Part shown: positions 45,741-54,213 of the stretch, piece after piece
Layout of the letters: each line of letters starts with the position of its first letter
How positions within the stretch are numbered: the stretch's first letter is position 1
From: Halorhabdus utahensis DSM 12940
GTDB taxonomy: Archaea; Halobacteriota; Halobacteria; Halobacteriales; Haloarculaceae
Length of the DNA stretch: 64,000 nucleotides
Direction of reading: 5' to 3'
NCBI RefSeq assembly: GCF_000023945.1
Contig: NC_013158.1
Coordinates: 1,302,001-1,366,000 of the forward strand
The notes under the pieces: generated by a model
What the model was told of the DNA's origin: nothing
Databases searched by the model: none
What the model saw: the letters and a program-made list of their open reading frames with translations, nothing else
Translations under genes and position numbers: made by a program

Positions 45741-46511
45741 TCACTCCTCGCCGACTTCTGCGGTGATCTCTGCCGACCGTTCTTCGGCGGCCGTCACAGC
45801 TTCGCCGAGGACGTCCTCAACGTCGCTGTCCCACAGCACCTCCATGCCCTCGATCGTCGTCCCGCCTTCCGTCGCCACGGCGTCGATCAGTTCATCGACG
45901 CTCTCGTCGCTCTGCAGGGCGATCTCGGCCGCGCCTTTGAACGTCTGGGCGGCAAGTGCCGCAGCGTCATCCGAGTCAAGGCCGCCCTCAATGCCAGCCT
46001 GCTGCATCGCGCCGATCAGGTAGAAGACGAACGCCGGCCCACTGCCGTTGATCGCCGTCGCAAGGTCCATCTGGTCCTCCTCGATCGTGACAACGGTCCC
46101 CAGGTCTGCGAGGACTGCGGCGACATCGCCCGTGGGTTCGGGCGTCACCGCGGCGGCCATCTCGCCGTACTCGGCGGCGAGGTTCGGCATCATCCGGACG
46201 ACGGCGGCGTCGGTCGTCGATTCGAGGACCGACGTCGAGACGCCCGCGGCGACCGAGACGACCGTCTGGTCGGGGTCGAGACCGAGACCCGCGAGCACTT
46301 CGCCGGCGATATCGGGGCCGACCGCCAGCACGACGATCGGCGCTGAGGCTGCCGCTTCGAGGTCGGTCGTCGTCCCGTCGGCGACGCCCGATAGGTCTTC
46401 GAGTGCCGATTCGTCGACGTCACAGGCCGTCACCCGGTGGTTGGCGGCGGACAACCCACGGACGAGCGCCCCGCCCATGTGTCCACAGCCGATAACGCTA
46501 ACGTGAACCAT
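45741..46511 (-). CDS. proC: Pyrroline-5-carboxylate reductase
   Basis: 256 residues starting MVHVSVIGCGHMGGALVRGL, the NAD(P) Rossmann motif GxGxMGxA. VVRMMPNLAAEYGEMAAAV and INGSGPAFVFYLIGAM are strong ProC signatures, and the C-terminal dimerisation helices end near VEDVLGEAVTAAEERS. It carries out the last step of proline synthesis. The other two genes (proB, proA) lie just beyond the small membrane gene, on the same strand. Confidence 0.95.
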   Translation of the reverse strand: MVHVSVIGCGHMGGALVRGLSAANHRVTACDVDESALEDLSGVADGTTTDLEAAASAPIVVLAVGPDIAGEVLAGLGLDPDQTVVSVAAGVSTSVLESTTDAAVVRMMPNLAAEYGEMAAAVTPEPTGDVAAVLADLGTVVTIEEDQMDLATAINGSGPAFVFYLIGAMQQAGIEGGLDSDDAAALAAQTFKGAAEIALQSDESVDELIDAVATEGGTTIEGMEVLWDSDVEDVLGEAVTAAEERSAEITAEVGEE

Positions 46512-46578
46512 TCTCTGGGTGGCTCTCGGACGGTGGCGGATTTACCAACTGCGATTCGCTCCGGTGAAGACCAGCGGT

Positions 46579-47256
46579 TCACCCGACGTACTCGGGCACG
46601 TCCCGGTCCGCGACGAGCAGCTCCCGGATGACGAACTCGGCGATGGCGTCTCGCATCCGCCGAGTGGCGTCCGCGGCACCGAGGGTGACCTGGTAGGTTC
46701 GCGCCCCGACCATCGCGGTGTAGATGGCTTCGCCCACGCGCTCGGGATCGACGTCCCGGAAGACGCCTGCCTCGATCCCGTCGGCGAGGATGTCGGCGAC
46801 GGTTTCGACGTTGCGTTCGTAGTGTGCCTGCAGTTTCTCGCGGAACTGGGGGTGGTGGACGGCCTGGACGCGTAGCTCAGCGATTGCGACGGCGAACGTC
46901 TGCCGATCGGACTCGTCCGGCTCGATCACGAACCGATCGACGTACTCCGCCAGCCTGGGGAGTGGCTCGTCGGTCTCCGTCTCGGCCAATCGATCCCCGA
47001 TCCACCCCACCATCTGGTCGACGAACGCGAGCAGCAGGTCCTCCTTCGTGTCGTAGTGATAGTGCAACAGCGACCGGCTCTTGTCGAACTCGTCGGCGAT
47101 GTCCTGCATCGTGAGGTCGGCGTAGCCATGCTCACACAGCGCGCGATAGGTCGCACCCATGATCGCCTCGTGGGTGTCGCCAGCGGCGTCCGTCGCAGTG
47201 CCGGACCCAGTGTCACCCTCCGAAGCGCTGTTGCCGGCGTCGCCCTCCGTGCCCAT
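46579..47256 (-). CDS. TetR/AcrR family repressor
   Basis: 225 residues starting MGTEGDAGNSASEGDTGSG; the first 25 residues are a low-complexity acidic lead. The HTH is residues 30-75: AIMGATYRALCEHGYADLTM, QDIADEFDKSRSLLHYHY, DTKEDLLLAFVDQMV. A helical ligand domain follows. It is divergent from the ABC exporter at 47351, with a palindrome in the 94-base gap. It therefore probably represses itself and the exporter, released by a drug or lipid ligand. A longer frame upstream is rejected because it crosses that operator. Confidence 0.9.
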   Translation of the reverse strand: MGTEGDAGNSASEGDTGSGTATDAAGDTHEAIMGATYRALCEHGYADLTMQDIADEFDKSRSLLHYHYDTKEDLLLAFVDQMVGWIGDRLAETETDEPLPRLAEYVDRFVIEPDESDRQTFAVAIAELRVQAVHHPQFREKLQAHYERNVETVADILADGIEAGVFRDVDPERVGEAIYTAMVGARTYQVTLGAADATRRMRDAIAEFVIRELLVADRDVPEYVG

Positions 47257-47298
47257 GTTTCTCCGGTCGGGAGGCACCCGGTAAAAACTTCGGAAAAT

Positions 47299-47320
47299 CC
47301 TGACTGACGCGACAGTCAGG
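47299..47320. promoter_or_regulatory. TetR-type operator between regulator and ABC exporter
   Basis: A 22-base near-perfect palindrome: half site cctgact, centre gacgcgac, half site agtcagg, with only the two inner A positions breaking symmetry. It lies 43 bases before the repressor start and 31 bases before the exporter start, close to the likely TATA and start regions of both. The length and dyad fit TetR-family operators. Confidence 0.75.
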
Positions 47321-47350
47321 TTTTTGTGCGGTGGTACGTTAGCGGGGGCC

Positions 47351-49306
47351 ATGTCCTGGGGCTTTTCGGGCGGCAACGACGACGCGGACACCTTCGAACA
47401 CCTCCGTGAGGGTGTCGACCGCCCGATGTGGCGGCTCCTCGGGAACTACGGCCGGGGATACATTCCGGAGTTCGTCCTCGGTGGGGTGGCGAGCGTCGTC
47501 GCACGGTTTCTCGAACTCATTCCGGCGCTGGTGCTCGGGGTCGCCATCGACGCGCTGTTCGTCGGGGGCCAGGATTTCACGCTGCCGCTCGTCCCGCAGT
47601 CGGTCATCCCGGCGGACGAGCCGGGGCAGTTCTGGTTCGCCGTCGGCCTGGTCGGGGCGGTTTATCTGCTCAGCGCCGGGCTGAACTGGGTCAACGGCTG
47701 GGCCTGGAACCGCTTCGCCCAGCACCTCCAACACGAGGTCCGGGTCGACACCTACGACGTCGTCCAGCGGATGCGCATGGGCTTTTTCGACGACAAACAG
47801 ACCGGCGAGGTCATGTCGATCCTCAACAACGACGTCAACCAGCTCGAGAGTTTTCTCACGAACGATCTCAACGCCGGCATCCGGATCTCCGTGCTCGTGG
47901 TCGGCGTCGCGAGCGTGATGGTCTGGCTCAACTGGCAACTCGCCATCGTCGCGCTGCTGTCGGTGCCGGTGCTCGCCGTCGCGAGTTACCTCTTCGTCCA
48001 GCGGATCGGCCCCAAGTACGGCCGCGTCCGGCGGTCGGTCGGGGCGCTCAACTCCCGGCTCGAGAACAACATCGGCGGCATCGAGGTCGTGAAGTCCTAC
48101 GGCCGGGAGTCCTTCGAGCGCGACCGTGTCGAGGAGGCCTCCGAGGAGTACCTCGACGCCAACTGGGACGCAATTACGACCCGAATCAAGTTTTTCCCGA
48201 CACTACGGATCATCACCGGGCTGGGATACATGTTCACGTTCCTCGTCGGCGGGTACTGGCTGCTGTTCGGGCCGCCATCCGTGTCACTCGCCGGGACGAC
48301 CGTCGGGTTCACGGGCGGGATGACACTTGGCGTACTCACACCGATGTTGCTGTACGCCAGGCGGTTCCTCTGGCCGATGCGCCAGTTCGGCAACGTCGTC
48401 AACAACTACCGCTACGCCTTCGCGGCCGCGGAACGGATCGTCGGCCTCATGGAGTACCCGGGCACCGTCGACGATCCCGACGACGCGGTCGACCTGGGCG
48501 GCGTCGACGGTCGCGTCTCCTACGCGGACGTGACGTTCCAGTACCCGGAAGCCGACGAGGCCTCGGTCGACGACGTGAGTTTCAGCGCCGAGGCCGGCGA
48601 CTTCGTGGGCCTCGTCGGCCCGACCGGCGCGGGCAAGACCACCCTGCTCAAACTCCTGGTGCGGCTCTACGATCCCGAGGAGGGCGAGATCCGCGTCGAC
48701 GGCCACGACGTCAGGGACGTCTCCCTCGCGAGCCTCCGCGAGCACGTCGGCTACGTCAGCCAGGAGCCGTATCTCTTCCACGGGACCGTCGCCGAGAACG
48801 TCGCCTACGGCATCGACGCCGGCGACGACGAAATCCGCGAGGCGCTCTCGATGGCCGGCGCGATGGAGTTCGTCACCGAATTACCGGAGGAAATCGACAC
48901 GATGGTCGGCGAACGCGGCGTGAAACTCTCGGGCGGGCAGCGCCAGCGTGTCGCCATCGCGAGAGCGATCCTCGAAGATCCGGAGATCCTGATTCTCGAC
49001 GAGGCGACCTCCCACGTCGACAACGAGACCGAGGTCCTGATCCAGCGCTCCCTGGAGACGCTGACGGCCGACCGAACGACCTTCGCCATCGCTCACCGCC
49101 TCTCGACGGTCCGGGACGCCGACACCATCCTCGTGATGGACGAGGGGCGGGTCGTCGAGCGCGGGACACACGAGGACCTCCTCGCCGCCGATGGGCTCTA
49201 TGCCAACCTCTGGAGTGTCCAGGTCGGCGAGATGGAGGCCCTCCCCGAGGAGTTCATCGAGCGCACGGCCGAGCGCGAACGGGCGGGGACCGGCGATGAC
49301 GACTGA
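47351..49306 (+). CDS. ABC-type exporter (membrane and ATPase domains fused)
   Basis: 651 residues starting MSWGFSGGNDDADTFEHLRE. Six membrane spans occupy residues 40-360. The ATPase has Walker A GPTGAGKTTLLKLL, Q-loop YVSQEPYLFHGT, signature LSGGQRQRVAIARAI, Walker B ILILDEATSHVD and H-loop AIAHRLSTV. It is a homodimeric half-transporter of the MsbA/BmrA multidrug or lipid exporter type. It is controlled by the divergent TetR gene. Start alternatives upstream run into the operator. Confidence 0.95.
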   Translation: MSWGFSGGNDDADTFEHLREGVDRPMWRLLGNYGRGYIPEFVLGGVASVVARFLELIPALVLGVAIDALFVGGQDFTLPLVPQSVIPADEPGQFWFAVGLVGAVYLLSAGLNWVNGWAWNRFAQHLQHEVRVDTYDVVQRMRMGFFDDKQTGEVMSILNNDVNQLESFLTNDLNAGIRISVLVVGVASVMVWLNWQLAIVALLSVPVLAVASYLFVQRIGPKYGRVRRSVGALNSRLENNIGGIEVVKSYGRESFERDRVEEASEEYLDANWDAITTRIKFFPTLRIITGLGYMFTFLVGGYWLLFGPPSVSLAGTTVGFTGGMTLGVLTPMLLYARRFLWPMRQFGNVVNNYRYAFAAAERIVGLMEYPGTVDDPDDAVDLGGVDGRVSYADVTFQYPEADEASVDDVSFSAEAGDFVGLVGPTGAGKTTLLKLLVRLYDPEEGEIRVDGHDVRDVSLASLREHVGYVSQEPYLFHGTVAENVAYGIDAGDDEIREALSMAGAMEFVTELPEEIDTMVGERGVKLSGGQRQRVAIARAILEDPEILILDEATSHVDNETEVLIQRSLETLTADRTTFAIAHRLSTVRDADTILVMDEGRVVERGTHEDLLAADGLYANLWSVQVGEMEALPEEFIERTAERERAGTGDDD

Positions 49307-49374
49307 GACGGAGTGCTTGTTTAGATGTTCGAGTTCGGGCGAATCGAAGCCGCACTATTGGTTTGGTATGTATC

Positions 49375-49757
49375 GGTGAAAGCCCTCGGCTGCGTGCCGG
49401 CAAGCCGGCACGCCCAATCGAGACCGGTGAACCGGCCTCGCGGCTCGCGCACGCTCAGCAGGATATCCTCGCTCGCTCTGCTCGCTCGGATAGGGCCTGC
49501 GTGGGCGGCAATCGCCGCCCACGTTATAGGCGGTCGGCACCGCCGACCGCCCTGCTGAGATTCACACGACCGGCCCTCATCTTTTCGATCCGCCAGGCGA
49601 ATATCGTGCATAGACAGCTATACAACCGAATGCCTGGTGGAATGAAAGGGCGAATCCGCTTCGCGCGTCGCTGCATGACCCCTATCTGAGCGAGCAGAGC
49701 GAGCGAAGATATGTCAGGCAGCGGCCGCGAACGGGTGAGGGCTTTCTACCGCTTTTT
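49375..49757. repeat. Hairpin-rich inverted-repeat element (possible MITE or structured RNA)
   Basis: The 531-base gap 49307-49837 has no credible gene. Its core is a long imperfect palindrome. The outer ends ggtgaaagccctc (49375-49387) and gagggctttctacc (49737-49750) are inverted. An inner pair (caggatatcctcgctcgctc near 49458 and gagcgagcgaagatatgtc near 49699) is also inverted. The left arm holds serial perfect hairpins: cgtgccggc/gccggcacg, gtgggcggc/gccgcccac, ggcggtcggc/gccgaccgcc. A T-run (gcttttt) at 49751-49757 could be a terminator. The sequence gtggaatgaaaggg near 49639 recalls ends of haloarchaeal IS200/605-type elements. The identity is not established. Confidence 0.6.
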
Positions 49758-49837
49758 CGATACTGGTGTTGATCCTGATGAATATGGGCGCGTAGACAGA
49801 TCTAAGCGGAGTGCTTTCCGAAATCCGTTCTGACCGG

Positions 49838-50191
49838 CTACTGGTCAGCCGTCGAGTGCTCGGAGACGACCGTCTCGTGTTCGATCTCGACCGCCGATTC
49901 CGCGAGACCGAGACGGCCGAACTGGGTCCGGACGTGCTCCTCGGCGGCCGCGATGGCGCGGTCTCGATCCGCGAACCCGCGGGGGGCGGGCGACTCGAAA
50001 GCGACATTGATGTCCTTGCCGTCGACATGCTGGACGGTTCCGCCGCTCTCGACCGCGTAGAAGGCATCACACACCCAGACGAACGGCGCGTCGGCGTCGG
50101 GCGCGCCCTCGTAGCTCGGGGACTCCTCGCCAGGTTCGTACAGCGTCCCCGTCAGCGCCGTCCCGCCGGCCCGTCCACGGATGAGTCGCAT
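49838..50191 (-). CDS. Uncharacterised small haloarchaeal protein
   Basis: 117 residues starting MRLIRGRAGGTALTGTLYEP. Soluble alpha/beta pattern with AFYAVESGGTVQHVDGKDIN, AFESPAPRGFADRDRAIAAA and a hydrophilic end. No recognised motif. Coding is supported by composition and by the lack of a competing frame. It is on the same strand as the 42-residue zinc-finger gene upstream (112 bases between). Function unknown. Confidence 0.7.
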   Translation of the reverse strand: MRLIRGRAGGTALTGTLYEPGEESPSYEGAPDADAPFVWVCDAFYAVESGGTVQHVDGKDINVAFESPAPRGFADRDRAIAAAEEHVRTQFGRLGLAESAVEIEHETVVSEHSTADQ

Positions 50192-50303
50192 ACCGATCGT
50201 AGGTGATCAGCGAGTAAAAACGAGTCGGCCGGCGAGGATGGAGAAACGACACTGTCGCAGAAAGGCAGTCTCTGTCGTTCAGCGCGATCGGGTACCGCGC
50301 TCG

Positions 50304-50432
50304 TCAGTGCTCGAGGAACACGAGGTGACCCTGCTCGTCCTCGTGAACGCGCTTTGCATGTTCGGCCATCTCGCGCTTGGGCATCGGTCGTTCCCACTCA
50401 CAGTCCTGGCAGACAGCCACGTACTCGGTCAT
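50304..50432 (-). CDS. 42-residue putative zinc-finger protein
   Basis: Too short for ordinary gene finding, but it has a clean ATG and stop. It reads MTEYVAVCQDCEWERPMPKR, then EMAEHAKRVHEDEQGH and a short tail LVFLEH. Cys8, Cys11, His25 and His30 form a C-x2-C-x13-H-x4-H pattern, suitable for one zinc ion. Such micro zinc-finger proteins are frequent in haloarchaea. Binding partner and role unknown. It lies 148 bases from the EEP gene. Confidence 0.7.
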   Translation of the reverse strand: MTEYVAVCQDCEWERPMPKREMAEHAKRVHEDEQGHLVFLEH

Positions 50433-50580
50433 ACCGATACTACTGGTTCAACGCGGATAATACTGAGTCCCGCCATTGACAGCCGCCCACGGCTGAACCC
50501 CGCTCCTCGGTCTGCTGGTGGCGACCCCGATACGAACGCCGCGATCTCCAGAGCGTCACAGCGTGATGGGATTCGACCCG

Positions 50581-51384
50581 CTACCCCTCACCCGGACCGA
50601 GTTCGACCAGCACCGGCAGATGATCGGAGGGGAACCGGCCGTCGTCGTAGACGTCGCTGCAGACGCCGTGAGTGCCGACAGTCACGTCGGGCGTCGTGAA
50701 GACGTGGTCGATCTTGCGATTCGGCACCAGATTCTCGAAGTCCGTCACGGATGTCGGCGGGCCGTGAGCGGGTTCGGCCGATCGTTCTTGTTCGCCACTG
50801 AGGGCGAGCGGGCTGTCCTCGCCGGTCAGAATCTCGTAGGGCTCTTCGCCCGCCACGCAGTTGAAATCGCCCGTGAGAACCACGGGCTCGTCATCCCGCA
50901 GGTCAGCGAGTCGGTCGAGCAAGAGATGGGCGCTCTTCCGGCGGGCCCGCGGGCCGTCGTGCGAGAAGTGCGTGTTCGCGAACAGCAGGGTGGCGTCGGT
51001 CCGGCGGTCACGCAGGCGCGCCCAGGTCACGATTCGGGGATAGCGGGCGTCCCAGCCGACAGATCCAGGCTCCTCAGGGGCCTCCGAGAGCCAGAAGGTG
51101 TCGCCATCGACGTATTCGATCCGGTCGGTCCGGTAGCCGATCGGGGTGTGTTCACCTTCCGATTCGCCGTCGACGCGGCCACTACCGATCCACTCGAAAC
51201 TGGGGAGGCGATCGGCGACGTCTGCGAGTTGGTGATCGAGTGGTTCCTGAAGGCCGACGACATCGGGCGCGTGAAACCGGATCGTGCTCGAAACAGCCTC
51301 GCGACGGTTCGCCCAGCGGTGCTCGCCGTCCTCGGGGTTGTCGTAGCGGACGTTGTACGTCATGGCGCGAGGCCACGCGGTCAT
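50581..51384 (-). CDS. Endonuclease/exonuclease/phosphatase (EEP) family protein
   Basis: 267 residues starting MTAWPRAMTYNVRYDNPEDG. The EEP metal-binding and catalytic motifs are present: TYNVRYDN, VVGLQEPLDHQL (Glu), NTHFSHDGPRARRKSA (His), LTGDFNCVAGEEPY (Asp-Asn) and PSDHLPVLVEL (Asp-His). It is a single-domain enzyme that could be a phosphodiesterase, nuclease or sphingomyelinase-like phosphatase. No signal peptide. It is divergent from the HerA-like gene (103 bases). Confidence 0.9.
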   Translation of the reverse strand: MTAWPRAMTYNVRYDNPEDGEHRWANRREAVSSTIRFHAPDVVGLQEPLDHQLADVADRLPSFEWIGSGRVDGESEGEHTPIGYRTDRIEYVDGDTFWLSEAPEEPGSVGWDARYPRIVTWARLRDRRTDATLLFANTHFSHDGPRARRKSAHLLLDRLADLRDDEPVVLTGDFNCVAGEEPYEILTGEDSPLALSGEQERSAEPAHGPPTSVTDFENLVPNRKIDHVFTTPDVTVGTHGVCSDVYDDGRFPSDHLPVLVELGPGEG

Positions 51385-51487
51385 CGGGAGTGGCTTCGGA
51401 TGCCAGGGTAAGGACGTTTGGGGTCGAACTCATACGGGCCGATGCTCGGGGGAAACCGGTTTGTCCGTCGGCCCACACTGGACGGAT

Positions 51488-53302
51488 ATGTCCGACCTCG
51501 GGGATTTCACGGAGTTCGATAACGACGACGCCGGCGAGCAGGCGTCCGAGGGGAGTGACGCCCCCGAACGAGCGTCGACCGACGACTTCGAGCCGGTCGA
51601 AACCACGCCGACCGGCGAGGAGCGCGGCATCGGCGTCCTCTCGGCGGCGGAGGGCCTGACCATCAGCGAGGACGGCGAGGACACCCGACTGCGAGCGTAC
51701 GTCACCGTCGGCAACCGCGCCGACGTTCGGATCGGCACCTATCTCCTCGCGCCGTATCCCGACAGCACGACCGAGGAGCGTCTCTTCTGTCGGATCACCG
51801 CCCTGGAGTACGTCCGGGAGTTCCGGGCCGACGACGCGACCGAGATCCACGCCCGCCGGGCGATGCGCGCCGAAGGTATCGACGAACAGGACTTCAAGTT
51901 CATGGCGACGCTGGAGCCGGTCGCCATCTTGTATAATGATGATGGCGAGCTCCAGCGCCGGATGACCGACCGCGTCCCCAAGCCCGAGACGCCCGTCAGC
52001 CACGCCGACGAGCGGTCGGCGATCAAGACCGGGCTGAAGATCCCCGAGGACGGTGTCTTCCTCGGTCACCTCTCGGTCGGGGGCGAAAAGGTCCGGACGG
52101 CGGCCCAGCCCCCCACCATCGACTACCGGCTGAAGGACGCTTACGACGCCGGCGACCCGCTGGTCTTCCGGCACACGCTCGTCGCCGGCGGGACGGGTTC
52201 CGGGAAGACTCATCTCGCGAAGAACGTCCTCCGGCAGTTCCTCGCCGAGGAGCGGTCCTACCCCGTCGAGACCGGCAGCGACCGCACGGTTAGCCCCGCC
52301 GTCGTCCAGTTCGACCCCCAGGACGAGTACGCCCAGATGCACGACGACGGCGATCTCTCGGCGGACTTTCGGCGGCGGTGTGAACGCGAGGGCATCGCCT
52401 GCGGTGGTCACGAGGACACCGTCGCGTTCGTCCCCGAGGTCGGCGGCGCGACGTACTCCGCCGAGCACCATCGCGCCGAGCAGGTCGCCTTCACCATCCC
52501 GTTCTCGCTGGTCTACGACAACCCGTGGCTGATCGCCGGCAGCGGCCTCAACGACAACCAGTACAACGCGCTGGTGAGCGTCCTCCTCAAGCGGTTCAAA
52601 AAGCAGTACGGCCGCGAGGGCACCTACGATCAGTTCACATCCTTCCTCGACGATCCCGCGCTGAAGGAAGAACTCGACGAGACCGGCCGGGTCCATGAAG
52701 CGACCTACGACGCCGTCAAGCGTCGGGCGCTGGGCTTTGGCAACGTCTTCGATCAGGACGCCCGCCCGATCACGGACCTCGTCCACGAGTTCGTCCGTCC
52801 GGGCGGGCTGACCGTCGTCCCGACGTACCACGTCAACGACTCGCGAGCGACTGAGACGGTCGTGCTCGCGCTGTCGTCGCTGCTCGTCGACGAGAAACTC
52901 TCGAACGACCCGACCTACGAGCGCATCGGGGAGACGCCGCTGGTCGTCGGCATGGACGAGGCCCACAACTTCCTGACCGACGCCGACAGCGTCCAGGCCC
53001 GAAAGGTCATCGGGAAGTTCACCGACGCCGCCAAGCAGGGCCGCAAGGAGCGACTCGGCCTCTTTCTCATCACCCAGGACCCCCAGGACATCGCCGACCC
53101 CGTCTTCAAGCAGATCAATACGACGGTCGTCCTGAATCTCGGCGACGAGGACGCCATCTCGGCGGTGAATATTCCGAGCCATCTAGAGGCGAAAGTGCCC
53201 TACATGGAGCAGGGCCAGCTGGTCGTCTACTCGCCGGACAACTCCGAGCCCGTCGAACTGATCGGCCTCCCGGAGTGTGTGACGAGACACGGGCGTGACT
53301 GA
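51488..53302 (+). CDS. HerA-like ATP-binding protein (DUF87)
   Basis: 604 residues starting MSDLGDFTEFDNDDAG, an acidic lead, then a HAS-barrel-like N domain. Walker A is LVAGGTGSGKTHLAKNVL (residue about 240), Walker B VVGMDEAHNFL near 490, and GRKERLGLFLITQDPQDI is the HerA-type sensor region. HerA hexamers pump DNA and partner NurA nuclease in end resection. No nurA, mre11 or rad50 is present here, so the role may be different. It ends 51 bases before the convergent Cys-rich Tat gene. Confidence 0.85.
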   Translation: MSDLGDFTEFDNDDAGEQASEGSDAPERASTDDFEPVETTPTGEERGIGVLSAAEGLTISEDGEDTRLRAYVTVGNRADVRIGTYLLAPYPDSTTEERLFCRITALEYVREFRADDATEIHARRAMRAEGIDEQDFKFMATLEPVAILYNDDGELQRRMTDRVPKPETPVSHADERSAIKTGLKIPEDGVFLGHLSVGGEKVRTAAQPPTIDYRLKDAYDAGDPLVFRHTLVAGGTGSGKTHLAKNVLRQFLAEERSYPVETGSDRTVSPAVVQFDPQDEYAQMHDDGDLSADFRRRCEREGIACGGHEDTVAFVPEVGGATYSAEHHRAEQVAFTIPFSLVYDNPWLIAGSGLNDNQYNALVSVLLKRFKKQYGREGTYDQFTSFLDDPALKEELDETGRVHEATYDAVKRRALGFGNVFDQDARPITDLVHEFVRPGGLTVVPTYHVNDSRATETVVLALSSLLVDEKLSNDPTYERIGETPLVVGMDEAHNFLTDADSVQARKVIGKFTDAAKQGRKERLGLFLITQDPQDIADPVFKQINTTVVLNLGDEDAISAVNIPSHLEAKVPYMEQGQLVVYSPDNSEPVELIGLPECVTRHGRD

Positions 53303-53352
53303 GAGCGGCCAAACGACTACCGGGAACCGATTGTGTGTACCAGTACGAGTTA

Positions 53353-53964
53353 TCAGATGCTATCCTGACACTCACACACCCACTTCGTATGACACGAAAG
53401 ATAACCGGGACACACAGTCACCTTCTGACACGCACAGTCATAGCAATATGCTCCACAGGGACCCCCAACTCCATTCGCAATTGTCTCAGTCTCCCCGTCG
53501 GCGGAGTGAACCACCGCGAAGGCCTTCTCTTCTTCGGGATGGGCCTGGATCGAGAGCGTCTTCTCACCAAGATCCTTCCGCGCGGTGACCGCCGCAACCT
53601 GTCCATCGGTCCCCGCCACTGGCGCGGCGAACACCTCTGTATCAGCAAGATTGCTGACTTCGTCCTCGGAAAGGCCAGTCTTCTCCGCGATGTCAGCCAC
53701 CAGTCCGTCCTGGTTCTGCAGTACCTCACTGACGGTTGCTGCATCCTCGTGCCGCTTGGCGATCTTGTACGCCTTGTCCCACCTGCGAGAGGCACTGACA
53801 CTGCCAGCAATACCACTCAAGCCGAGCGTTGCGGCGGCCGCTGTGGCCACCCCTTTCAGGAATCCGCGACGATCGGATTGGCCGGCCACCGTTTCGTGTG
53901 CTGACGCACTCGCATCCTTTGCGATCTCTGTACGACGCACTGAACTGTCAGAATCTTCGGACAT
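53353..53964 (-). CDS. Tat-exported precursor with Cys-rich tail (halocin-like, copy 1)
   Basis: 203 residues starting MSEDSDSSVRRTEIAKD. A twin-arginine motif SDRRGFLKG (Arg32-Arg33) and a hydrophobic region ending SVSAS near residue 59 form the signal. A middle domain (residues 60-160) follows, predicted soluble and Cys-free. A 40-residue tail holds 8 cysteines in the pattern C-x3-C-x2-C-x-C-x5-C-x5-C-x5-C-x-C. It is a paralog of the gene at 54214, near-identical in signal and similar in middle but different between tail cysteines. That is the precursor plan of halocin-type exported peptides; the activity is inferred. A leaderless TATA box lies 27 bases upstream. The upstream in-frame Met (MHIFLV) is not used. 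Confidence 0.75.
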   Translation of the reverse strand: MSEDSDSSVRRTEIAKDASASAHETVAGQSDRRGFLKGVATAAAATLGLSGIAGSVSASRRWDKAYKIAKRHEDAATVSEVLQNQDGLVADIAEKTGLSEDEVSNLADTEVFAAPVAGTDGQVAAVTARKDLGEKTLSIQAHPEEEKAFAVVHSADGETETIANGVGGPCGAYCYDCACQKVTVCPGYLSCHTKWVCECQDSI

Positions 53965-53990
53965 TACAACTAGGAATATATGCAACTTTC

Positions 53991-54000
53991 ATTTAAATAT
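53991..54000 (-). promoter_or_regulatory. TATA box of Cys-rich gene 1
   Basis: atttaaatat, followed inward by gaaagtt on the minus strand. Its distance to the ATG at 53964 is 27 bases, exactly as in the paralog at 54864. The transcript would be leaderless. Confidence 0.6.
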
Positions 54001-54213
54001 TTTCAATTTCAATTGTGAGATGGGTATAGCACCATCAATATTAGCAGCGTCAATATCTGACCCTTGGATTGGGGGCGCAAATGGCTATGGTCCGGAAGCC
54101 AAGCTTGCCAATCACGTCGGAGAAACCGACTTGGCGTGAAAAGTTGTCGGAGTGGTTCTGTCGATTGCGTTGGAGGGATGCAGTTCCCTCAGCGGAGCCT
54201 GCAGCGGCTTTGT

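Noticed and set aside
47428-49299. Second plus-strand frame of 623 codons inside the ABC exporter
   Set aside because: Arg-rich +1 shadow of the exporter, which carries intact Walker and signature motifs.
49375-49757. RNase P RNA or rRNA fragment
   Set aside because: The conserved gaggaaagtcc-type RNase P core and rRNA landmarks are not seen; only inverted repeats and hairpins.
51182-53182. Minus-strand frame of 666 codons opposite the HerA-like gene
   Set aside because: No family motifs; the sense gene has Walker A and B and a good start.
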